DNA of 64,000 nucleotides. It comes from Pyrus communis. Its lineage: Eukaryota; Streptophyta; Magnoliopsida; Rosales; Rosaceae. Positions within the stretch are counted from its first letter, which is position 1, and the number at the start of each line of letters is the position of its first letter. The notes under the pieces are model-generated. The model was given only the letters and a program-made list of their open reading frames with translations. It had not been told where the DNA came from and made no database searches. A program made the position numbers and the translations under genes. Below are positions 1 through 10,908 of the stretch, in pieces. The stretch spans positions 3,635,043-3,699,042 of the forward strand of contig NC_084817.1 in the NCBI RefSeq assembly GCF_963583255.1, written 5' to 3'.

Positions 1-387
1 TGCGATGTTTATAGCTTTGGGGTGGTTCTGCTGGAGATTTTGACGGGGAGGATGGCGGTGGAAGAAGGTGAGACGAATTTGGTGGGGTGGGTTAAGACGG
101 CGGTGCAGAAAGAGTGCAATACATGGGAACTATTGGATCTTGAGCTGTTGGAGGACAGAGCAATGGAGGGCGAAATTTGGGCTCTTTTGGAGGTGGCCCT
201 GCTCTGCCTGACTCCGTTGCCTAAAGATCGCCCGACGATCGGCGTTGTGCATCGGATGATCGACGGCATTCCGAACACGGGTGTTAGAGAAGTGTTATAC
301 TTTCTGATATTCAATATTAATCCACCTTCCAAGGCCTTACGGGAAGGCTTTTTATATACACTTCAACATACAATCTTTACAATTTAA
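1..387 (+). CDS. Receptor-like protein kinase, C-terminal fragment (window edge)
   Basis: Only the end of the gene is inside the window. Frame 1 is open from the first base to a TAA at 385-387. It begins with kinase subdomain IX (DVYSFG at residues 2-7, then LLEILTGR) and continues through a NLVGW motif (26-30) to the subdomain XI arginine in KDRPT (75-79). These are hallmarks of plant LRR receptor-like kinases, which act at the plasma membrane as receptors or pseudokinase co-receptors; catalytic residues lie upstream and cannot be checked. After about residue 90 the sequence stops resembling a kinase and runs into a 38-residue tail that looks like read-through into intergenic DNA, so the natural C-terminus may have been lost. 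The exact subfamily is not recognised. Confidence 0.8.
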   Translation, partial: CDVYSFGVVLLEILTGRMAVEEGETNLVGWVKTAVQKECNTWELLDLELLEDRAMEGEIWALLEVALLCLTPLPKDRPTIGVVHRMIDGIPNTGVREVLYFLIFNINPPSKALREGFLYTLQHTIFTI

Positions 388-470
388 AAATGCAAGTGAC
401 TGCACGCCACACATGCAGCAGCACAGTCACAGCACACAATAGCACTCAGATGCAATAGCACGAATAGAAT

Positions 471-600
471 TCTGCACTGCATGTGCATACTGATCTCAGT
501 GCATAACGAATAGGAATCTGCACTGCATGTGCATACTGATCTCAACCCATGCTTGCCAACTAGGATTCTGCACTGCATGTGCATACTGATCTCAGTGCAT
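471..600. repeat. Three spaced copies of a 28-bp unit
   Basis: The unit starting TCTGCACTGCATGTGCATAC recurs at 471-498, 517-544 and 567-594, spaced 46 and 50 bp apart, and its last part is repeated again at 595-610. Each unit holds the palindrome TGCATGTGCA. Nothing else is recognised in 388-1376, which has no convincing coding potential. Confidence 0.85.
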
Positions 601-1376
601 ACTGATCTCATTTAACAAGAAGATGGGGCTAAGTTTATTTTAGATGAGCTCACTTCTGGTTCTTCTTCATCTTCACATTCTGCAAGAACTTCATGATTCC
701 CAAAAGCTTCATTGTGCCTAATTTAATGCATAGTGTGTTAAATGTTTTGTAAGAATCATTGAATAAAGAGAGTTCTTATTGTTTTAAATTGCGATAAGAC
801 GAGTCGAACCTAAGACCTGCTGACCTTAAGTTGTATCACAAAGTCAATGAGTTACAAGATGACTGACATTATGATAATTAGTTATGAAAATAAATTTCAA
901 ACCTTCGTAGATGCGAAACGTTAATGACAATATCTTCTCCGTGGATACGTTTTAATCACGTTTCTAAATACACGCCGAATTCGCCGGCCGGAGAACACTA
1001 TAAAAAGGCGCATGATGGAATGTCTTGCCCATCACTTAATGGCTTCCTTTCCTTCGTCTATAGCGACGAATATATTGTCACTATAGTGTTTAAGTTCACC
1101 ATTAGCTACGATTTTGTTACAAATTAAGGCATACTTATGGTTGCTTGAAGAAATTTTATCGAATCAATGATTTACCAGAAGGAGATAAAATGAGCTTAAC
1201 CATGAGCCCCTTACTTCCCCCATCGTCGCCGATCAGAGGCGAAGCTCGACCGGGTTCTTGACAGTGTACCTGCCTCCACATCAGATTGCTCCTCATGTCA
1301 GCAGCACAACAAAGTAGAGTTTGTCAAATACATAGCTGAGTTTAGCCAAAGTATGTATTGAACGAGTTCATTTGTT

Positions 1377-1853
1377 TCAATTCAGAAAAGAGACTTTATT
1401 TTTCGTCAATTCTGCACCAACACTGCCTTGTTTTTCTTGTTCTTGAAATAAGTTGTGCACTTGATGAAATTGTATATGATCACACACAATCCCGGTACGC
1501 ACATTGTAGCCATAACATTGCTGCCGCCGCGGCGCAATTCGAGCTGGTAGCGCACGCGGTCGAGTTCCGTCTGGTGCTGGTTGATGGACCAGAGCAGCGA
1601 CCGGGCAGCGTGGCAGCTCCAACAGAGTTTTTGGCGTGCTGGTCGGCCTCAACAAAGATGGTAGACATGGCTGGGTTTCGGAGGTGGAGAGGGAGGGCGA
1701 TGACGAGTTGTTCGAGTCTTCCGACGTCGAACAGTTCGTGTGCGTTGTGAGAGTTGGTGGGGTAGTTGGAGGGGAAGTAGGGGGCCAGGGGCAGTCCCCT
1801 GTGCATTTTTTGCGCTGGTCTTTGCAAGCTGCTCAATTTTGGGGCTTCGTCAT
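1377..1853 (-). pseudogene. LOB-domain (LBD) gene, frameshifted copy
   Basis: This is a broken paralogue of the open LOB-domain gene at 10909-11430. The start matches (MTKPQN versus MTNPQS), but the first cysteine of the C-x2-C-x6-C-x3-C zinc-finger-like block is a TGA stop at 1835-1833. A one-base deletion just after the last cysteine of that block then shifts the frame. The following block (LAPYFPSNYPTNSHNAH) is readable in a second frame, and the C-terminal part (CDHIQFHQVHN and an EQEKQG tail) in a third. At least one stop and two frameshifts make a functional LBD transcription factor impossible. Confidence 0.88.
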
Positions 1854-1865
1854 TGGGATTTTTTT

Positions 1866-2035
1866 AGGGAGCTTTAACAAAAAAACTTCCAGTACTGTTC
1901 ACTTTAACGAAAAATCATATTTTTACACTAAAAAGTCAATCCTGGTACTATTCATTTCACCCTTTATTTTGCTTTGATCGTTAAAACTCAAAATTTTCAA
2001 ACTCTTTTCATTAGTTTTCCTATTTTTTTAAGTCT
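1866..2035. mobile_element. Non-autonomous repeat, 'ACGAAA' family, copy 1
   Basis: An AT-rich element of about 170 bp with the recurring phrases CACTTTAACGAAAA, AAAAAGTCAATCCTGGTACT and TCGTTAAAACT. Close copies lie at about 12061-12215, 15048-15170, 15270-15425 and 49355-49515 in either orientation. No coding capacity is seen, and the class (MITE or other) was not settled. This copy sits directly upstream of the dead LOB-domain gene, in its former promoter. Confidence 0.7.
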
Positions 2036-2720
2036 ATTTTATAGGGACCAACACCTGTCCAGTACTTTTACCATAAAAAAATTAAAAATAAATAAAAAAA
2101 TAAATAAAAACATGTCCAGTGCCAGAAGGTCAAGAAAGTTGATCATCTGATGACAAGGGAGCCGGTGACAGAAGCTCTGGTGAACGACGGCCATATGATC
2201 CAAAGATAGGGAAATTCCTTGTCCGCTAAGTTCCGACCAGCAGGAAAGGCGCAATGATCTGGGATACACTTCGTGTAACACAATAAATGGCAGAACTGAA
2301 TGCAATTTGCTTATAAATGACCAAACCGTTCAGTTTTGAACACCAGAATTCGTCGGAACAATTTCTTGTAGGGGGAATGAAAAGTGCAAAGGGAAAATAA
2401 AAAATTTGACCAAAATTCAGAATCCAGTACTTTTTATTGTATAAATAAAACCATCAGAGAGGCCGAAATATGAAGAATCAAAAATAGACAGGGGATGTTA
2501 TCCAGTGCCTTAATTAGAATTTGTAACTCCTACACTCACTGATCGCAATTCAACTCGTCTACATTCCCAGTCATTCTGGCTACGGAGATGCACAAAATAT
2601 ACCTCAGCGGCAGCAGCGTAATACGGTACACCGAACAGATAGGCTGGTGAGAATAAAATTTAACTATATGCACATTAACACGGATGAATAGATGCCCGCA
2701 ACTCATCAACCTGGCCCGTG
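2036..2720. other. Intergenic DNA with the presumed FTSH4 3' UTR
   Basis: No gene is seen. The part nearest 2720 is downstream of the FTSH4 stop codon and should contain its 3' UTR, but no confident polyadenylation site was identified. Confidence 0.5.
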
Positions 2721-5700
2721 CTAAGATCCGGCAGGAGCAATGCCTGTTGACTTGGCCGCAGAAGTTGCGGCAGCTGCAGCTGCGGCTGCAGCAGCAGCAG
2801 CAGATGCAGCCGCGTTGGGTGTGGAGGGTGGCACTGGCTTAGACTGCGAGTTACTCTTTGCTGCAACTACTTGCTGGTGCGGTTGCTGCTGCTGTTGTTG
2901 CTGGGAGTTTACTTGCGCGAGCAAGGACTTGATCTGAGTTCCGGTTAGTGTTTCCTCCTCTAGTAAAGCATTAGCGAGGGCGTAGAGTTCCTTGCTGTGT
3001 TCGGTGAGGATGGTTTTGGCATTGTTGTATGCCCTTTCCAAGAGGTTCTTCACTTCTTCTTCAATGAGCAGCCTAGTTTCTGTGCTCATGCTCTTACCAT
3101 TGTCATCGTAATTGTGACTGACGAGCCCAACTTGTTTGCTCATACCATACTTTGTAACCATTGCTCTAGCAAGCGAAGTAGCTTGCCGCAGATCATCTGA
3201 TGCACCGGAAGTAACTTCACTTTCTCCAAAGATGAGCTCTTCTGCAACACGCCCCCCCATGCAAACGTCGAGCCGTGCAAGCATCTGTTTCCGGGAGACA
3301 CTTGTCTCGTCCTTTTCAGGTAGCTGGGCAACCATGCCAAGCGACATACCCCTAGGAACTATTGTTGCCTTGTGAACTGGATGAGCACCATCGGTGTGGA
3401 TAGCTACAAGTGCATGGCCACCCTCATGAAAAGCTGTTAGCTTTCTCGACTCATCAGATATAACAGCCGACTTGCGTTCACTTCCCATCATAATCTTGTC
3501 TTTTGCATATTCAAGGTCAGCCATGTTCACTGCTTTAGCACCGTCCATGGCAGCCTTCAGAGCAGCAATGTTGATCAAGTTCGCGAGATCAGCTCCGGAG
3601 AACCCCGGAGTTCCTCTAGCAATAATACTCAAATCGACGTCATTGGCCTTCAGAACCTGTCAAAATAACATCTTGATTAGTCATGGAGTGACTTCTAGTT
3701 CTAAAGAATCTGCTGCACCAATGTGAGGATGTGAAGGTAAAAGAGTCCCACATCAGTGAAACACTGAAAGTAGAAACTTTGCAAGCGCTTATAAGAGATT
3801 AGGCTACTTCCCATATTGCCAATTGGTTTTATGAACCTAAAGTTCTTTCAATCAATCTAAAATACTGAGTCATATAATGAAAACAATGACAACCAAAATA
3901 TGCCCATAAACCATAATGCTCAAACATATTATGTTTCATTCCAATGTGTAATGGATGAGACTATTGCAGACGATGTTTGTAACCAAAGACCTTTCAAATC
4001 CTAGGCAGAGTCTATCAAAACCATCATAAAAGGATTACCTTCGACATGTGGGCTTCCATAATCTGCCTTCGCCCTTCAACATCAGGATTAGGGACAACAA
4101 TGTGCCGGTCAAACCGTCCAGGTCTCACCAATGCCTTGTCCAGAGACTCTGGGAAATTAGTAGCAGCAATGACAATAATCCCTTCATTTTGTTTAAAACC
4201 ATCAAGTTCAACAAGTAACTGATTAAGGGTCATCTTCATGTACTGCTGATCCTTTGGGTTCCGGCTTCCTCCTATTGCGTCTATCTCATCAATGAATATA
4301 ATACAAGGTGACCGTTTCTTTGCAGCCGAGAAAAGATCCCTCACCCTTCGAGCCCCAACACCAACAAACATCTCTTCAAACTCGCTGCCGCTGCATGAAA
4401 AGAAAGGCACCCCTGCTTCTCCAGCAATGGCTCTTGCTAACATGGTTTTTCCAGTGCCAGGTGGACCAACAAGCAAAACACCTTTTGGGAGCTTGCCACC
4501 TAGACGAGTAAAACGCTGCAACAAGGGAAATCTCATTAAGGGGTACGCTCTACAGTTACAAAAAAGATAAATACACTGCAAGCATTGGAAACAAATGGCA
4601 CCAATTAAGATGGATTTGGCGTATCATCTTCTCCACAAGATCAAGGTTTTTTAAGATTGTACTCTTGAATTGATTTAAGAACCACAATGCAAATGAGAGG
4701 AAATTTTATCGAGTGAATCGAGAACATTTCAAGCCCTTTGCTCTAATAGGTCACTTCCAAAATCACCACCTTATGTTGGATGAAATAGCAATGATATTGC
4801 CCCCATCCCAGAAACTAGGAGACATAGGGTGATGACTGAAAGGTCTTCATGTTACATATTCTTCTATACATAATGTTGATTCATTTACCTTGGGATCTCG
4901 AAGATAGTGAACAATTTCCTCTAACTCGGATTTAGCTTCATCAACACCCTTTACATCACTAAATTTTGTGTTTGATTCCAGGCTAGGTTGAACCTCCTCA
5001 TTTAGTCCGAGACCTGAAATGTGGAAATGGAAAATTAAAAGGAAACTTTCACCATTTTCAAAATGCATCTTAATCAATTGGCAGAAGAGCCTAAAGCACC
5101 AAGAGATGGTAATACCTTTGCTTATTCCTCTATCCTCAATGAGTGCTCCTACACCAGATATCAAAAGAAAGGCCAGTGCGATGGTGCGAACCGTACGCCA
5201 CAGCTGCTCCTTAAACTGACCTCCTTCTCTAGCCACCATATGAATAGGAGCACTTGCAGTTCCAAGAATACCTTCTTTTGTTGATTTTCCGACATTACTG
5301 AGAACTGAGAAGCCAGCAAAGCTTTCTTCCTCCCTTGCAGAGTTGGTGACGCCTACAAAATTTGTAGACGAGGAGTCAAATTTATAAGCCAGGTCAAGGT
5401 GAAAAAACTCTAAAAAAGTATGTGATAAGCATAACATTGTTCGCACAGAAAATTCAACAGAAGGTTAGGATCCCTGTAAAATTAACGCAAGAAAAAGGGA
5501 ATTTAATTGTATAAAAGCAGAATACTAAAAATCTGCCATCCAACTAAACTTTACTAAACTCTACTTCATCCATAAGCTTAGCACACTTCCAGACAAGTCT
5601 ACAAGATAAAGACAAACTAGGGTATAATTTTGGTAGAAATTAAAAAGGAAACATAACCGTATTCCATTACCCACCTCTCTGCAATGTCTTGAGTAACTCA

Positions 5701-7051
5701 CTCTCATCCAGCCTGCCAACTCTTACTAATGCCTTCACATAATCAGAAAGTGCTGAAGGGTTAGAATGTAATGATGGCTGACTTTCAAATGCTCTTATCA
5801 CTGCTTCATGATCACCCCGATGGTAAAGTTCTTTTAGATAGGAAATTTCACTAGCTTCATCGGTATTGCGTACTCTACGACCAAAATTGCCAACATAACT
5901 GGACTTGAAGCTTTCGTGAGTACTTAAAAACTTATTCCCTGCATAAGGTTTAAAAGAAAGAGATCATTTTTATAAGTGAAGATAATGGAGAAGAGTATTC
6001 TGTCTTTCACTTAAAGCCTCACAATGAAGTACGAAAAGGAACAAATTGACAAGATAATGAACAAGAAACATAATTCTTTGCAAGTTTAAAATGAATGACA
6101 AAAGAAATATACCAATCAAAATATTTTGAATATGTCATACCTCCGGCACCTCCTCCTAACCTGTTGGCAGGAAAATAAGTTCTGGGAACCACTTTTGTCA
6201 GCTGTCCCAACTCTGATCGATGCCTTGAAACCTGTTAACGAAAGAACATAGAATTAAAAAGAGCCCGAAGAAACAACAGAAGTATGCCTAAGAAGGCAAT
6301 TAAATGGTTCCATCCTTTTGCTCGTTGAGATAGAAAATTAAAACTTAATTGGAAAAACACCCTCGAGCACAGCATTCATTAAGGCATTAATTGCAAGTTC
6401 TCAACGATGGAAGGGGAGGGATTTGGATGATAGTATACTCATTTTCCTCCTTCCAAGAAATATATCAATCCGCTTCATTCTTTTAAGATCAAAAGAGGTG
6501 ACCCGATTTTAAAATATGACAACACAAACTCCTATTCAGAGGAACAACGCAACCTCAACCGATCATAATATGCCCTTAAACCACCTAAAAGGAGTTATCA
6601 ACTAACTCTTCCTTCATTTGCTGGTAGATACAAAAAAAGCTAAGAGAAAAGGAAAATTCAGATAACACCCGATTTTCGTAACGAGTCCAAAAGGTCCATC
6701 TCATTTTGGGTTCCCGATAGGTACAGATATCAACATCTAAATTACAAAATTCCAACGTCTCCACAATGTAAGCATCTCCTTACTCAAAATCGAAACAAAC
6801 CCGTACACCGCCATACCGTAAACATGAACAAAACGGGTGCAGAAATTAACCTAATACCAAACTCCTAAACTACTGAACAATCAAAATACAGGAATTAGGG
6901 TTTCCGAGATCAACTAACAGAAACAAGCTATTTCATTGGGAAAACAATTCTATTGCATATAAAAAGCTGAAAATTGCATAAATTTTATAGATTTGGGAAC
7001 CTCCAGCTGCGAGATTCAACCGACCTGAGTGATCAGGCGCCTCAAAGTCAT
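2721..7051 (-). CDS. FTSH4: Mitochondrial ATP-dependent zinc metalloprotease FTSH4 (i-AAA)
   Basis: Seven exons join in frame: 7051-7025, 6231-6141, 5938-5675, 5352-5116, 5013-4889, 4515-4039 and 3656-2721, all with GT-AG introns, giving 718 residues against about 717 in Arabidopsis FTSH4. The start MTLRRLITQ matches the family start, and the basic N-terminus fits mitochondrial import. One membrane segment lies at about 182-199. The AAA domain has Walker A GPPGTGKT (265-272), Walker B IIFIDE (320-325) and the second region of homology (366-385). The protease has HEGGH (484-488) with Asp562 as the likely third zinc ligand. The tail holds poly-Gln and poly-Ala tracts. In plants FTSH4 forms the i-AAA complex of the inner mitochondrial membrane, facing the intermembrane space, and degrades misfolded or oxidised membrane proteins. 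All catalytic residues are present. A decayed copy lies at 19596-23215. Confidence 0.97.
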
Positions 7052-7300
7052 CTCTTGCTTGAAGACCAAAAATGTCCGATTGCTTCTCTCTCTAGATTCA
7101 CCGGGCCTTTCTCTCTCCAAATCAAAACTCCGGTGGCGTTGATGGGTCGGTTCAGAAGCTGGCGGTGGTGTTTGGATGGCGAGAAAATGAGAAGGAAAAC
7201 GGGGGAAAGACCGGAGCTTTGGAAGATAAAAAGGTTTTTGGGGGTGGGGGAGGAGGGGGGGGGGAGGGGAGGAGAGGGAGATTTTAGGGTCCATATAGCA
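7052..7300 (-). promoter_or_regulatory. FTSH4 5' flank with G-rich, quadruplex-capable tract
   Basis: The region before the FTSH4 start codon probably holds the 5' UTR and core promoter. At 7240-7280 the plus strand carries runs of five, five, ten and four G separated by one to three bases, enough for a G-quadruplex by the usual sequence rule. In FTSH4 orientation this is a C-rich tract about 190-230 bp before the start codon. No clear TATA box was picked out. Confidence 0.5.
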
Positions 7301-7839
7301 TAATTAGATCTGAAATGTCCATGTTGCCCTCGGGGGATGGATATTTAGAGCCCCATTCTACCCTTGGAGGCGTGGATATTTGGAATTCCACGTTGCCCTT
7401 GGAGGGATGGATATTTTTTGAGTTCCATGGATGTACACCGACCTTCCTTTTGCCTGAAATTCATCGTCCGCTAATTTTTTTAGGGTTTTGTTCATTGCTA
7501 TTGATAGACATTTTGCTTTTCCTAACTTTGGGGTTCGTGGTATGGAAAGTATTCGTACAAAAGCATTAGCTACAAACGACATGGAGGATAGAGATTCGTA
7601 TTAAGTCACATATTATAATCATGTATGAAATTCGTTATTCATAAAAGTCGAATGTGACGTTTCCTGACTTAGCAAACAAGGCATGTGTAGCTTGAGTATT
7701 GCGAGTGGGTTCCTAGATCATTTTATTCTTGCACACGCATGCATAATGAGCTTAGAATTTGTAGCTCAAATAGTAACCTTTAGTCTTCGGGTCATGTGTT
7801 CGTTTCTTTCCTCCATCATTGTTTTGAGTTTTTTTAGCT

Positions 7840-8315
7840 AAAATAGTCTCTGAGATTGGCATAACTCTTTACTTTGATCCATGAGATTTGAAATTGATAA
7901 AAGTAGTCCTTGAGTTTATCTACCATCAATTATTTTGATTTTTTCGTGAAAAATCTTAGTTAAATAAATACCAAAAGAACAAATATGCTCTCAGTATAAT
8001 AGATAGTAGATCAAACCGATTTGACAAAAATTAAGGTAATTTTGTCATCTCCGACGGAATGAAAAAGACATATATGGTATAAACGTAATTGTAGGGATGG
8101 TGAGAAAATATATAATTTCTATTTTTCATAATATTATGCATGGATCTAATGTATCATGGTGAATTCTTACCCTCAATTTTTTTTCTTATTTTAACGGAGA
8201 TTTTTCATGGAATGATCAAAATAATTGACGGTGGACAACTCAAAGACCATCTCTATCGATTTTAAATCTCATAAATCAAAATAGAAAGTTATACCAATAA
8301 AAGGGATCCTTTTGA
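7840..8315. mobile_element. Long inverted-repeat MITE
   Basis: The left end (TTTACTTTGATCCATGAGAT, then a CATCAATTATTTTGAT phrase) is repeated in inverted form at the right end, giving diverged terminal inverted repeats of roughly 120 bp around a short core with no open frame. The insertion is missing at the matching place in copy B (near 25970), so it arrived after the duplication or was lost there. The long repeats suggest a Mutator-like MITE; the target duplication was not resolved. Confidence 0.7.
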
Positions 8316-8691
8316 ATTAAAAGTCTTATCTTCTGTCTCAAAAGTTAAAACTGGTAAGGTTATATCATTGCCTTGGTTCCTAAAAATGAATGAAAAAGAT
8401 AACAAGTTCCCCTCCTAAATAAAAAAATGAAAAATAAATAAAAATAAAAACAGTCAATTAAATGGGAGTGTAGAATCTAGAATGTGGTGCAACCTTCACC
8501 AGCCAGTCTTTCATATGGTTATTGTTGTCATAGATTGATTGAACCAACAGCCGAATATAAATAAGACAATTGCCTTGGCCCAACCTAAATCCTTAGTCGA
8601 CAACCAACCGGCTGCCAAGGCCCAAGGGTAGGAAAAGGAAGAAAAACAAACCCCACAACAATGGCATTTTTCTGTCTCCCTCGATCAAGAG

Positions 8692-8850
8692 ATATTTTAG
8701 TGCGTCCGAATGATGGATAATGCGTCATATTTCTTTATACAAGTGAAAAGATATTTAAAAAATAATATTTTCTTCTATTTATATAATGATATGTGATTTA
8801 TCATTCCGTATTACGAGCACACTAAAATATTTCTCTTCTAGATCAAGACT
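8692..8850. mobile_element. Short palindromic MITE
   Basis: The ends GAGATATTTTAGTGCG and the inverse of CACACTAAAATATTTCTCTT pair as terminal inverted repeats around a core containing two inverted halves (ATGCGTCATATTTC and GATATGTGATTTATC). It is absent from the corresponding part of copy B. It resembles, but is distinct from, the M1 family described at 15634. Confidence 0.65.
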
Positions 8851-9032
8851 CTTCTAATTTCTGATCGAAGCTACATGCATCTTACCTCTTTCTTCAGGAG
8901 AGCTTATCTCCAAGCAAAGCTCTTCACCTTGCAGATTGTATCGGTTTGTCCTTTCAAAAGTGGGGCCAGAATAAAGCGTCCATAATAAAGACGAGCTCGT
9001 GTACAAAATTCTTAACCGCAGAAGCTTGGGTT

Positions 9033-9205
9033 GGAGAAATTTTTAGTCGTGACGGGAACACAAGTGGTACATCATGTGTTTTAATAAGAGTGGTGAGAAA
9101 TTTTATTTTTTAAGTTATTAACTTTTTAGCACACGTATCCTGCCATTTGTATAATGACACGTGATGTACCATCTCGTGTATCGATCATACTGAAAAATCT
9201 CTTCT
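9033..9205. mobile_element. M1-family hAT-like MITE (copy A flank)
   Basis: Starts GAGAAATTTTTAGTCGTGAC and ends CATACTGAAAAATCTCTT, with the internal M1 landmarks GGTGAGAAATTTTATTTTTT and TAATGACACGTGATGTACCA. It is in the forward orientation and absent from copy B. No coding capacity. Confidence 0.8.
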
Positions 9206-10229
9206 GATTGGGCTTACCTCCATCCCTAGAGAAGCCGTATGAGGAAGAAGCTCCTTATACATTTTTGAAGCCGAGCCTTTCCCGGAAAAGCCATACAATG
9301 AATCTTAAGCTTTCTTCCCTTGCCTTTTGCCTCCCTTGAGTATTCAGAGGAGCTTTCAAGATTGCTAAACATATCCGAATATAACTCGACTAAGAAATCC
9401 ATGCCAGAGACTCCTCCTCGTAACCATCCCTGAAATACAGGAAGGTTTTCTATGGTTCTTCACTACTCGTACATGAAGGTAAGAACTGCTTTTTTCTTGG
9501 AGGGATTCATTTTATTTTTCTCAATCAAGAATGACATACTATTATCAAACTCTTAGAATTCGTTTAAGACTGTTTATGTACGAAGTATTTTAGAAGTTTT
9601 ATAATAAATATGTTGAAGTTTGTATTAAAAAGTCAAGTGTTTCTTAGAAAAAAAAACTTGGGAAGTACTTTATGATGAATAAGTGTTTCTTCAAAAATCA
9701 TTATTACAACGTATCAGCAGTGTTAAGTGTTTTTACTAAATGTAGTCACAAGTACAAGTTGGAGTATGAACATGATTAGTTTCAAAAGAAAAGGCTAACT
9801 GAATGGTAGTAGGATTCTCTCCCATTTTATTTACATCCCCTTCTCTCATACATTGTTTTTGTCTTATTGTTTCTATTAAAAAAATCAATATAGATGTTGA
9901 CGTGGCTTAGTTGTAACTGTTTAAGTAAGAGGAAAGGGAAGGGGAGATAAATTAGGAGGGGAGTTAATCCTCCTCCAATTGGGTGAGCTATGGAGCAGCT
10001 GCGCACTGCACAGGCATATACTTTCTGCGTTGAACATGCACATGTAAATCATATATAGTATATTCCAGAAACAAAAAAGCTTTCATGTACATATGATATG
10101 AACACATCGATATTCAGTACTGCAGTACTCTACTCTCGAGTCTTTCCCGGTACTGTACTTGGTCTGCTGACTAAATTTATTAGTTCCTTCAATAATCTGG
10201 ATCCATTACAAACTCTGAAACAAATTGGT

Positions 10230-10530
10230 ATGTGCAATCCGTGGTTTCATTAGACAACAATTTGCTTCCAATATAGGAGTTGCTAAGAGTAAAATTCGGA
10301 AGAAAATAGCTGTATGTATGGGAGATACTTGAGGAAGTTATAAAGAGCATCCCGTATTACTGAATAGGGTGCCTACTCTGCATAGATTAGGCATACAGGC
10401 GTTCCAACCCCTTTAGTAGAAGGACATGCTATTTGTTTACATCCATTAGTTTGGATGGGATTCAATGCAGACTTTTGATGGTAATCAAATGGTTGTTTAT
10501 GTACCTTTATCTTTGGAGGCTCAAGCGGAT
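10230..10530 (+). pseudogene. rpoC1: Nuclear insertion of plastid DNA: rpoC1 fragment
   Basis: About 300 bp that, read in pieces, gives the conserved part of the plastid RNA polymerase beta' subunit: FASNIGVAKSKIR, then HPVLLNRVPTLHRLGIQAFQ, EGHAICLHPLV, GFNADF and finally VPLSLEAQA. The NADFDGD catalytic loop is broken: an extra T after NADF shifts the frame, and D is changed to N. Other indels and stops occur upstream (for example near 10330). Such a piece inside nuclear intergenic DNA, lacking promoter and remainder of the gene, is a NUPT. It is missing at the matching place in duplicated copy B (near 26910-27000), so it most likely integrated after the duplication. Confidence 0.9.
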
Positions 10531-10908
10531 GACTGTATGGAACAGGTACACGGTACACCACTAATGTGGCGTCCAGCTCCCAATAGTACTAGACATTTGT
10601 TAGTTTCTCTCTATGTGACCCTGTATCATCAGCACGGGACGCTATCATGACGGTGTTCATTGTGTCCTACATACAAGTTGATCTTCCAGTTGGGGAATGG
10701 AAGTATCGTCTTAATAGTAATTTAGGTTTTGTTACCATTAATTTGAAAAATAAATTGAAAGTTACCTGCTTAATGGATTAATGTAGGCAGATGTGGATTT
10801 GGTTAGTAATCAGTTCTCGAACAACTTACTAATCTTTAGTTACTTGTACTTTTATTCCTACTTAACAAACCAATTTGAATGGCTTAAAACTCAAAAAACT
10901 GAGAAATA

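Larger units (their letters stand above)
7301..10810. other. Gene-free flank, copy A of the segmental duplication
   Basis: No gene is seen. Blocks near 7310-7570, 7590-7830, 8330-8680, 9530-9780, 9980-10210 and 10600-10810 recur in the same order and orientation at about 24470-27250. The most recognisable pairs are the sentence around GGAGCAGCTGCGCACTGCAC (9990 and 26665) and the phrase TTAATAGTAATTTAGGTTTT (about 10710 and 27150). Several elements annotated separately interrupt copy A but not copy B. Confidence 0.8.

Noticed and set aside
924..1127. 67-codon plus-strand frame
   Set aside because: No similarity recognised, no splice or promoter context; too short to support.
10465..10650. 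Expressed nuclear RNA polymerase gene piece
   Set aside because: The similarity is to plastid rpoC1, broken by indels, and ends abruptly at about 10530; it is inserted plastid DNA.
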